This document shows, in pieces, positions 1 through 6,872 of a DNA stretch of 10,671 bases. Both the position numbers and the translations under genes were made by a program. Below the pieces are notes generated by a model. It saw nothing but the letters and a program-made list of their open reading frames with translations. It was not told the DNA's origin and did no database searches. The stretch's first letter is position 1. Every line of letters starts with the position of its first letter. The stretch is from Hemicentrotus pulcherrimus (taxonomy: Eukaryota; Echinodermata; Echinoidea; Camarodonta; Strongylocentrotidae), in contig BEXV01001260.1 in the NCBI GenBank assembly GCA_003118195.1, positions 68,843 to 79,513 on the forward strand, read 5' to 3'.

Positions 1-21
1 GGGGGGGGGGGGTTAACCCCC
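1..21. repeat. G homopolymer running into a 14-bp palindrome
   Basis: Twelve G residues are followed by TTAACCCCC, so 8-21 is the perfect palindrome GGGGGTTAACCCCC. C-rich sequence continues to about 36. It may be a real G/C tract or a contig-end artefact. Confidence 0.6.
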
Positions 22-285
22 AAACACCCCACCCCCTGCATACATGCCTCCTTCATAGATAATCTATGTTTGAGCCATGAGCTCTTTGGTTAGTGAGAGA
101 AAAATACTAGACAATTGTTCAGATAAGTTTTATGAGTTGCTTTAAACGGGAAGTATTGACTGAGTTGAACAGGATTTTCATTTTTAGCACATGAGTTTGT
201 CTAACAAAATGACGTTTTAGATACTTTTGTTTTACCTTTGCAAAATATGATTCATATAATACTATAATTTCTAATTGTATTTCAG
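1..285 (+). other. Probable intron (3' part) upstream of the first visible exon
   Basis: This is AT-rich sequence with no supported coding frame. It ends in TTGTATTTCAG, a good splice acceptor. The first 12 bases are a G homopolymer that may be a contig edge. No promoter or TATA-plus-initiator arrangement could be identified. Confidence 0.55.
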
Positions 286-417
286 GATCTTGTTTACTCT
301 CTGAAGAAAGTCATGGGAACATCAGGTGACTTGGGATCAGGTGACCTGTCACATGACATCGTGGAGAGCTGGACAGAGATGAACGCGGATAATGTTCGCC
401 TTGAGAGGCAGATCAAG
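286..417 (+). CDS. Copy 1 exon 1 of the visible part (44 codons, phase 0-0)
   Basis: The exon is preceded by a pyrimidine-rich stretch ending TTTCAG and followed by GTATCA. It reads DLVYSLKKVMG at its start and ends NVRLERQIK. The middle is Gly/Ser/Asp-rich (GTSGDLGSGDLSHD), probably a flexible linker before an amphipathic helix. If the acceptor is wrong, translation could begin at the Met at 313. An internal exon is more likely, because the frame is open across the whole interval and joins exon 2 without a phase change. Confidence 0.65.
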
Positions 418-3400
418 GTATCATTACGATCCATAATTCAATTCCAGCAATTAATTGAACCGTTTTGTGAGTCGTCTTGTACCGTGGCAAAATAAGGCTT
501 ACAGTGTAAAGATAATGTATATTGGTTGATGTATGATTACATTTTTTTCTGGCTAGATGTATCATATTTGATAGCGTTCTCACCTCTCACCCAATGAGTA
601 TTATTAAGAAATCAAACACGTACTTCTCATGATATTGTCAAGACTGAACAAAAGTAGATCAATATTTGTTAATATTTTGCTTATTTTACTTATACTTATT
701 TATATTTGGACTTATGACAAAATATATACTATTTTTGCAATAATTTGTTTGAATGCAATATTGATATAACTATATATTTTTTTTCTGAGTTCGTTTTATA
801 ATAAATTTTTGCTCACAATGTCTAAATGTTATTAATGTTATGCAGGACCAAATGAAGATCATCGTTAATTTGGAAGTAGAAGCAAAGTCAGTTCTGGAGA
901 GAATCAAGGTAAATTTGCCTACAACTATTCTAAGAAATACTAACGTTTTCCTAGATAATTAACAGGTCAAAGTGAGAGACTAAAGGACATGATAATTCTG
1001 GAGTGTAAACTACGGACATTTTGTTATAGCAAAATCACTTTAGGTACCGCTTACCGTTACACACTTTGGTATATTCACTCTCTGTATCCTAATATTTAAA
1101 TTCAATAATGGAATATCTAAGTATGCTGGATAAAAGTGAACAATAGAAATATAAACCCCTGTCTGTTAACGTGCAAAAAAATAAATCACTTTATATATCA
1201 AACCAAAAATGAATTGAATAAAAAAATGCTTCGTTAAAAAAAAAAAATCCATGGCATTTGGAATGCTTTCCCCTTTGATATGTCTTTTATCATAAATCAT
1301 CATTTAGAATATATATATATATATTTGTCTAATAATACTAATTTAACATTGAGTTTAAAAAAAAATATAATTTCCAATTTTACTTGGTAGATCTTTGCCA
1401 TCGATGTTGGAGTTTCCGACGACCTCACGGAGATTCGAACCGTCAAGCTCGTCTCGAAGATCCACACCAAGACAGCTGAACTTCGTCGAGAGATCGAATA
1501 TATCAGAGAGGAGAGAACACTGTTCAGAGAAGACTCCAACAAAATTCAGGTAAATACCTGTAGGTTTATAATTATTAGGCATTTAGCTACGCTATTCAAA
1601 CTACACTATATCACAGCGCTTACAATAAAATGCAATATAACAATATAACTAAAAATCATAACATAACATTAAACAAACAAAATAATAGCGAATCAAGTAG
1701 AAAATAGGTACATTTTAAGCAGTTTTTTTTTAAAATATGTTAAACCGTCATTACAATGAAATTTACTACTTTCGGGTCAGGTCAATATTAAGGGGAACTA
1801 TACTTCAAAAAAGTTTTTAGATGTTATGTAGTTCTTCATCAAAAACTGCTTTTACTGACTCTAAATAGTTCGGGTAAACTTTCATTTGTGATCGAAGTCA
1901 TTTTTAAGAATGTTGTCATTATTCAAGAGAGCGCTTGAGGAAGATATTTGAATATATATTTTGCTTGATCAAGATTCTTGATTTAATTTCCTAATCGAGT
2001 AAATAGAGCTTTTGAATCTTGGTAACATCCCAAGGCGGAATGGATGGAGAGGGGGGAACGGGTAGATTGTTGCGTTTGGGAATATTCTTCGGAATTAAAG
2101 TCTTAATTACAATGTAATCAATATATATACATTACTGCCTTCTAGGCACTGACCGAGGAGTTAGCTGCCCTGAGAAGAGCCCAAGAAGTCCCTAAGAAGC
2201 GATCGAAGAAATGGCGCTTCTTCAGGAAGAAGAACAAAGTTGGCATCGAACATCCAGAGGTATTGATTATAGATTTTAATTACGTCAAGCTCATTTCGCA
2301 ATATTTATAGCATGATACATGGTAAGTTTTGAAGGCACTGCTCTACTCTTGTAGTAAAAAAACTCCTCACAGTCATTTTCAAACTAAACGCAATAAAACG
2401 GACAGCCTTCTAGGAATAATTGCATAACCTACACTTAAGCTTTTTTTGTTCCTACTCATTTTTTAACTGAGCTTTTTTTAAACATAATGATATCGATTAT
2501 GCTTTGGTCAAAGTATGACAGAAGGCAGATATACACATATATTATGACTCACAAAAAGAATCACTGAATATATTAGAACTTTAAAAATAATTGAATTGCG
2601 ATATGTCAAAATGCGAAGGAATTTGTTAGTATGATCCATTCTCGTTCGTTATCAATCTGTATACAGTTTGTCTTGCCAATTTCATACTTATGAGTTTATT
2701 AATTCGATGTATTTCTTTTATTTATCTAACCGTTGAATACATCGCTCAAAACACGCATTATACCATCAAAAATATCCTTCTGTTCGCCTCCCCACATTCT
2801 TACTGTCAACAAATCAAGAGAAGGGGAAAATGACTAAGATCAAGCTCCTTCTTTTTTTTTTCTTCAAAATCTGTATTTATTTTTTAGGCTCAGACAAATC
2901 TCTTCGTCGAGAAAGAATCGCAGCTCAGGAGGCATATCGAAAGGATGAACTCGCGCATCAGGTAAGTTAATACAGCCTACAATCAATATTATGAGATGAA
3001 AACTTACAATTTGATTTTACAATTTGATATTAATGCTATCGGAATTTCATACTCAAATTTGTTGTTGTTTTGATGAAGCTACCAAGATTACTAACCTGCT
3101 CAGAGTTAGAAAGGTGTTAACTCGATGTAAATGCATATGAAATAATAACATACAAGACGAACAGTTTTGACAAACGGGAAGGGAGATAGATGGAAAGAAA
3201 GGAGCACAGAGAGAGAGAGAGAGAGAGAGAAGATAGAGATAGATGGAGAAAGTTGTGCATTCACTAAGATATTTTTTGAATGATCAATATGTTAATAAAT
3301 ATACGCAGTATTTATATGGCGCTATATATCTATTCAAAATATCCAAAAAACACTAGCTCCTTCTATACCTTCTGAAATTGTCCAATCTGATAAGATAAGT

Positions 3401-5193
3401 GCATGAGTTTGGAAATGATTTCAATCGTTTATAAACAAAGGAAGAGGATGAGCTTCCAAAATCGAAGATCAATAGATAGGCAATGTCTCCTGGTTTAAAA
3501 AAAAATATAATGCTAAGAACGCATTAAAAAAAAAAATCCTTTCCTATAATGTTTATTCTTATATTTCCAAATGGTTAGTTTCCATTTTAATAAAAACAAT
3601 ATATCTAAGGGATAATGTTACCGAATTTCATTCTTCTTATGATTGTAGTTCCCTAGAGAAAGACAAGGCTATTCTGGAGTCTCAAATCGGGAATCTAATG
3701 GAGTGCGACGAAGCAGCCAACAGACTCACACAGAAACTGATGGAGCAGAATAGGACTCTGGAAGGAGAAAACCAGAGCTTGGAGGAGAAAGTCGGGCTCT
3801 TGGAATATGAGACAGACAGACAGACTGATAAGATCAAACGCCTCTACGACCTCATGGAAAGGTTAGAGAAATATATAATCTTAAAATAATCTTTCTACTT
3901 ACCTATCACATAGAGAGAATTTAAAAAAAATGCATTATACTATAGGGCATGAGAATAAATTAATGTAGGGCTGCCAAAAAAAATGATGTTAGGATGAAAT
4001 ATGTGCACTCACATAATATCATTATTAAGTTAAATTGATCGATCAGAGTCAGAAGTCAACTGTCAAGATTGGTTCCTCGAGGCTAGTTAATGTCGATATC
4101 TATTCTCTCTTTTTAAATTGCAAATCATGTTGTAGCCTAATTTTAAAATTTATTTCATTGTTTTAATGTCTGCAGGATGAGATACAATGAAATGTATCCC
4201 AACAGTGCCATCAATGATGTCCAGAGCCAATCTGACCATGCTGTTGTTGCCTTATTGACCAATCTCTGCTGCAAGAAGCTCGACCTTTCAACCCTAAGAG
4301 AATCAAAGTCCGACGACTCATCCAAGCTGGAGCTGGATATGATTGGCAATGGATCCTTCGGAATTGTCTTGCTTGGTCATCTAGATGGACTCTCCAAGCC
4401 TGTAGCCATTAAGAGACCCTACGTTCCAGCACACCTCAAGGGAGAGGAGGTCGAAAACGAGTGGAGGGCTAATCTTGGGCGCACCAGAAAAGAGTCTCTG
4501 GTCTTAGAACTGCTCAAGGGCTGTCCTTACTTCGCCCAGATGGTTGGTACGATCACCATTGGCAGAGAGCTTTGTGTTGTAACAGAGTTCGTTGGAAGCG
4601 GTCAGACGAGAAGGTCATACCGGCTTCATGATGCACTGCAGGCGATAGATCCCATATTATGTCCTTCAATATGGAACATGGTTGCTATTGCCGAGGACCT
4701 GGTCCGGGGTGTGAGCGTCATCCACGACTTTGGTCTCCTCCACAATGACATCAAGGGAGATAACATCCTCCTGGAACATCGGGGAGAGCGTTGGCATGGG
4801 GTGATCATCGACATGGGGCTGGTGACGACCATGGCCTACACTGAGCAAAGATCATTCTCAGATTTAATCCCAAAATCCCAGTGGCTCAAATTTCCACACA
4901 TCGCTCCTGAGCTACTTTACAGTGTAGCACAAGTTTCAGCCAGCACGGACATCTTCGCTGTTGGGGTACAGCTTAACATGATCGGTCAGTTTATTGACGA
5001 TGATGAGCTCGTCACGGTGGGAGAGCACTGCTTGGAAAATGAACCTCATCTCAGACCAAAGGCTCTTGATGACATCGTACCCAAGCTGGTCGAGATCAAG
5101 ACAAGGCTGAAGAACGAGCGACGTCCTCATCGGTCAGGTACCTTCGTCATCGAGTCGGATCAGGATGGAAGTAGCCAAGGTGGCGACGGTTGA
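286..5193 (+). CDS. Coiled-coil protein kinase-like gene, copy 1 (join of 7 exons, 5' incomplete)
   Basis: This is a spliced gene modelled as join(286-417, 846-908, 1391-1549, 2146-2259, 2888-2961, 3649-3861, 4176-5193). Every junction has AG before and GT after the exon, and the join is open for 590 codons ending in TGA at 5191-5193. Model residues 1-252 are charged and helical, with a long leucine-heptad stretch at about 183-246. Residues 303-562 form a protein-kinase fold. By family knowledge such a domain would transfer ATP phosphate to Ser/Thr or Tyr, here on an unknown substrate, and the coiled coil would oligomerise it. No signal peptide or membrane span is visible, so it is probably cytosolic. 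The first exon has an acceptor in front and an in-frame TAA just upstream (265-267), so earlier exons probably lie outside the window. The Met at 313 is the only visible alternative start. I do not recognise a named family. Confidence 0.85.
418..845 (+). other. Copy 1 intron 1
   Basis: 428 bp, GT...AG. AT-rich, with a T-rich stretch at about 774-785. No gene or repeat family recognised. Confidence 0.65.
846..908 (+). CDS. Copy 1 exon 2 (21 codons, phase 0-0)
   Basis: This 63-bp exon lies between TTATGCAG and GTAAAT. It encodes DQMKIIVNLEVEAKSVLERIK, a likely short helix. Its ending (LERIK) resembles the end of exon 1 (LERQIK), which hints that these small phase-0 coiled-coil exons are related. 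It is not represented in copy 2, because the duplication starts further downstream. Confidence 0.65.
909..1390 (+). other. Copy 1 intron 2
   Basis: 482 bp, GT...AG. It contains poly-A runs near 1236-1247 and 1358-1366 and an (AT)8 run at 1309-1324. Nothing coding is supported on either strand. Confidence 0.7.
1309..1324. repeat. (AT)8 microsatellite
   Basis: Sixteen bases of alternating AT in copy 1 intron 2. Confidence 0.9.
1391..1549 (+). CDS. Copy 1 exon 3 (53 codons, phase 0-0)
   Basis: The acceptor is TTGGTAG and the donor CAG/GTAAAT. The first half (IFAIDVGVSDDLTEIRTVKL) is followed by a strongly charged helix containing TAELRREIEYIREERTLF. The tandem duplication breaks inside this exon at about 1431-1433. 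The 3' two-thirds are repeated at 5652-5769, with about 14% differences but the same frame and the same donor. Confidence 0.8.
1550..2145 (+). other. Copy 1 intron 3, with a 326-bp block absent from copy 2
   Basis: 596 bp, GT...AG. The two ends align to the copy 2 intron at 5770-6041. Positions 1578-1903 have no counterpart there, where only three bases (5798-5800) occupy the gap. The block holds an 11-bp inverted repeat, AAGCAGTTTTT at 1717-1727 and its complement at 1841-1851. I cannot tell insertion in copy 1 from deletion in copy 2. Confidence 0.75.
2146..2259 (+). CDS. Copy 1 exon 4 (38 codons, phase 0-0)
   Basis: The exon lies between CCTTCTAG and GTATTG. It starts ALTEELAALRRAQEVP, the end of a helix. 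A very basic patch follows (KKRSKKWRFFRKKNK, about model residues 135-149). Such a patch could bind phosphoinositides or nucleic acid, or act as a nuclear localisation signal; that is inference from composition only. The copy 2 counterpart at 6042-6162 is broken by a 7-bp insertion. Confidence 0.8.
2260..2887 (+). other. Copy 1 intron 4
   Basis: 628 bp, GT...AG. It aligns along its whole length to the copy 2 intron at 6163-6797. The stretch 2503-2643 is nearly identical between copies (about three differences), while the rest differs at roughly a tenth of sites. No coding or RNA signal seen. Confidence 0.75.
2888..2961 (+). CDS. Copy 1 exon 5 (74 bp, phase 0-2)
   Basis: The acceptor follows a long T-run (TTTTTTTAG) and the donor is the near-consensus CAG/GTAAGT. 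It encodes AQTNLFVEKESQLRRHIERM followed by NSRI and a split Ser codon completed by exon 6. It continues the charged helical region. The copy 2 counterpart at 6798-6872 has gained one base. Confidence 0.8.
2962..3648 (+). other. Copy 1 intron 5, containing a GA microsatellite
   Basis: 687 bp, GT...AG. The first 100 bp and the last ~120 bp align to copy 2. The middle (3062-3525) is unrelated to the middle of the copy 2 intron (6973-7740). It includes an (AG)n run and poly-A tracts. Confidence 0.75.
3208..3230. repeat. (AG)n microsatellite
   Basis: About 23 bases of uninterrupted AG in copy 1 intron 5, followed by a degenerate AGAT-rich stretch to about 3247. Copy 2 lacks it. Confidence 0.95.
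3649..3861 (+). CDS. Copy 1 exon 6, leucine-heptad coiled coil (213 bp, phase 2-2)
   Basis: The acceptor is GATTGTAG and the donor is AAG/GTTAGA. The exon encodes model residues 181-252. Positions 183, 190, 197, 204, 211, 218, 225, 232, 239 and 246 fall in one seven-residue register, and eight of the ten are Leu (204 is Ala, 239 is Gln). Val, Ile and Met occupy several of the matching second core positions (229, 243, 250), with Asn at 215 and 222. This is a textbook parallel coiled-coil pattern and a likely oligomerisation segment directly before the kinase domain. The reading frame happens to run on into the intron to a stop at 3887-3889, but the GT at 3862 joins correctly to exon 7. Confidence 0.88.
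3862..4175 (+). other. Copy 1 intron 6
   Basis: 314 bp, GTTAGA...TGCAG. It aligns with small indels to the copy 2 intron at 8076-8423. No other feature seen. Confidence 0.75.
4176..5193 (+). CDS. Copy 1 exon 7: complete protein kinase domain and C-terminal tail
   Basis: This exon completes a split Arg codon and encodes 338 further residues (model 253-590). Kinase landmarks in model numbering are: glycine loop GNGSFG at 309-314; VAIK lysine K331; candidate helix-C Glu E358; catalytic loop HNDIKGDN at 441-448 (D443, K445, N448); metal-binding DMG at 464-466; APE at 495-497; the subdomain IX Asp D510 with G515; and the subdomain XI Arg R545. All catalytic residues are present, so activity is plausible. 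HND replaces HRD, making it a non-RD kinase that by family knowledge often does not need activation-loop phosphorylation. The tail from about 563 is basic and then Gly/Ser/Asp-rich. The domain is intronless, is more GC-rich than its surroundings and has the TGCAG acceptor at 4171-4175. Ser/Thr specificity is more likely than Tyr because of the Lys two after the catalytic Asp (K445). Confidence 0.93.
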
Positions 5194-5649
5194 AGGAAAG
5201 GGCTGGAGGAAAGGGCTCGGGAAGCAGGCAGAGATGCCTAAGAAGAAGGGAATGGAGGAATCTTGATATAATAGTCCCAATCAAAACAGCGGACACGTAG
5301 ACCTTGCGAGAGCCAGTGACCAACAGGAAGACTGACAAATACGGGGAAGGAGAAGTAGAGATCAAGAAGGGGGCAACAGGAAATGGCAGGATAATCAGTA
5401 AACGATATAACAATTGAAGTCACTATCGCTTCTTAAAAGCAATGACGACTAACAATAGTGAATGAGCCTTAATGGGTTAGGGCACGGGTGTGGGGACACA
5501 CCATTTACAAAAGAAGGTGCTACTGAAACCTTTTCAAGAGGTGAAATGGAATGCCAGAAACAATTGATTGCCAGTAGAAATGCATCAATGTGCACATGTG
5601 CAGTCACAGGGAAACTAAAGGGTAGAATTAGATTGAATGTCACTAATGA
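5194..5649 (+). other. 3' flank / probable 3' UTR of copy 1, ending at the duplication junction
   Basis: This stretch follows the copy 1 stop and aligns, at roughly 10% divergence, to 9435-9867 after copy 2. I see no AATAAA or ATTAAA in it. Positions 5164-5265 remain open in a second frame (MEVAKVATVEGKG...) that ends at the same TGA as in copy 2. Further open frames near 5462-5698 are short, of low quality and not supported as genes, apart from the copy 2 exon they run into. Confidence 0.6.
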
Positions 5650-5651
5650 AG

Positions 5652-5769
5652 ATTCGAACCAGCAAGCGTGTCTCAAAGATCCACACCAAGACATTTGAAC
5701 TGCGTCGAGAGATCGAATATCTAAAAGAGGAGAGAACTCTGTTCATGGAAGACTCCAGCAAAATTCAGG
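5652..5769 (+). pseudogene. Copy 2 exon 3 remnant (3' part), frame intact
   Basis: It corresponds to 1433-1549. It reads IRTSKRVSKIHTKTFELRRE and onward to SSKIQ, followed by GTAAAT. It is open, and fused at the junction to upstream in-frame ATGs at 5637 and 5646. About 14% of bases differ from copy 1, many of them amino-acid-changing. Confidence 0.85.
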
Positions 5770-6041
5770 TAAATACCGGTAGTATTATAATTATTATTGT
5801 TAAGAATGTTGTCATTATTCAAGAGAGCGCTTGAGGAGGATCGATATCTGAATATATATTTTGCTTGATCAAGATTCTTGATTTCATTTTCTAATCGAGT
5901 AAATGGAACTTTTGAATCTTGATTAAATCCAAAGGCGGAATGGATGGAGAGAAGGAACGGCTAAATTGTTGCTTTTGGGGAATATTCTTCGGAAATTAAC
6001 TCTTTATTAAAATGTAATCATTATACATTACTGCCTTTTAG
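5770..6041 (+). other. Copy 2 intron 3 (shortened)
   Basis: 272 bp. It aligns to the ends of 1550-2145 but lacks the 326-bp central block. GT...AG retained. Confidence 0.75.
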
Positions 6042-6162
6042 GCACTGACCCAGGAGCTAGCATCAGTGAGGAAAGCCCAAGCAGCCCCTACCCCCTAAGA
6101 AGCAATCGGAGAAATTGCACTTCTTCGGGAAGAAGAACAAAGTTGGAATCGAAAATCAAAAG
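6042..6162 (+). pseudogene. Copy 2 exon 4 remnant with 7-bp insertion and stop
   Basis: It corresponds to 2146-2259. The sequence CCCCTACCCCCTAAG replaces CCTAAG, looking like a slippage duplication of a C-rich 7-mer. In the inherited frame this gives Pro-Thr-Pro-stop at 6096-6098. The acceptor (TTTTAG) and donor (GTATTG) are retained. Confidence 0.88.
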
Positions 6163-6797
6163 GTATTGATTATAGATTTTAATTACTTCAAGGTTATTTC
6201 ACAATATTTATAGCATGATACATGATAAGTTTTGAAGGAAAATGCTATACTCGTGTAATAAAAAAACTCCTCACAGTCATTTTCAAACTAAACTCAATAA
6301 AACGGACAGTTTTTTTTTAATAATAAATACACAACCTATGCACACAAACTTTTTCTATTCCTACTCATCTTTTAACTGAGTTTTTTTAAACATAAAGATA
6401 TCGATGATGCTTTGGTCAAAGTATGACAGTAAGGCAGATATACACATATATTATGACTCACAAAAAGAATCACTGAATATATCAGAACTTTAAAAATAAT
6501 TGAATTGCGATATGTCAAAATGCGAAGGAATTTGTTAGAATGATCCATTCTCATCCGTTATCAATCTGTATAAACTTTGTCTTGCCATTGTCATACTTAT
6601 GAGTTTATTAATTCGATCTATTTCTTTCATTTATCCAATAGTTGAATAAATCGCTCAAAACACGCATCGTCCCATCAAAAATATCCTCATGTTCGCCTCC
6701 CTACTCTCTCGCTGTCAGCAAATCAAGAAAAGGGGACATTGACTAAAATCAAGGTTTTACAAATGTTCTTCTTTTTTTCCAAATTTGTATCTATTAG
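6163..6797 (+). other. Copy 2 intron 4
   Basis: 635 bp. It aligns throughout with 2260-2887, including a nearly identical patch at 6412-6553. A minus-strand open frame at 6372-6554 lies in AT-rich intron sequence and is not supported as coding. Confidence 0.75.
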
Positions 6798-6872
6798 GCT
6801 CAGACCAATCTCTTCGACGAGAAAAAAATCTCAGCTCATGAGGCATATCGGAAGGATGAATTCTCGCATAAA
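6798..6872 (+). pseudogene. Copy 2 exon 5 remnant with +1 frameshift
   Basis: 75 bp against 74 bp in copy 1, owing to an extra base in the run GAGAAAAAAATC. The donor is AAA/GTGAGT, with the GT kept but the preceding CAG lost. Confidence 0.85.

Larger units (their letters stand above)
1431..5649 (+). repeat. Tandem duplication, unit 1 (about 4.22 kb)
   Basis: This is the direct repeat unit running from inside exon 3 (AGATTCGAAC at 1431) through exons 3-7 and the 3' flank. It aligns in order and orientation with 5650-9870. Shared landmarks include the exon 3 donor (1549/5769), exon 4 start (2146/6042), exon 5 start (2888/6798), exon 6 start (3649/7863) and exon 7 start (4176/8424). Confidence 0.92.

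Noticed and set aside
1300..1582. Minus-strand open frames over exon 3 of copy 1
   Set aside because: They are antisense to a well-supported exon and extend into AT-repeat intron sequence.
4155..5130. Several minus-strand open frames of 60-68 codons opposite the kinase exon (also 8875-9093 and 9181-9375 in copy 2)
   Set aside because: They are antisense shadows of the kinase coding sequence. They recur in copy 2 only because the exon is duplicated, and they have no protein-like features of their own.
5136..5141. A definite splice donor at CAG/GTACCT in exon 7
   Set aside because: It matches the donor pattern, but the uninterrupted frame stops 50 bp later with a reasonable tail, and I found no clearly better downstream terminal exon. 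It is kept only as a hypothesis in the findings.
5462..5698. 78-codon open frame (MSLNGLGHGCGD...) just after copy 1
   Set aside because: It runs through 3' flank and into exon 3 of copy 2 in the wrong frame, with no recognised domain. The equivalent after copy 2 is not conserved as a frame.
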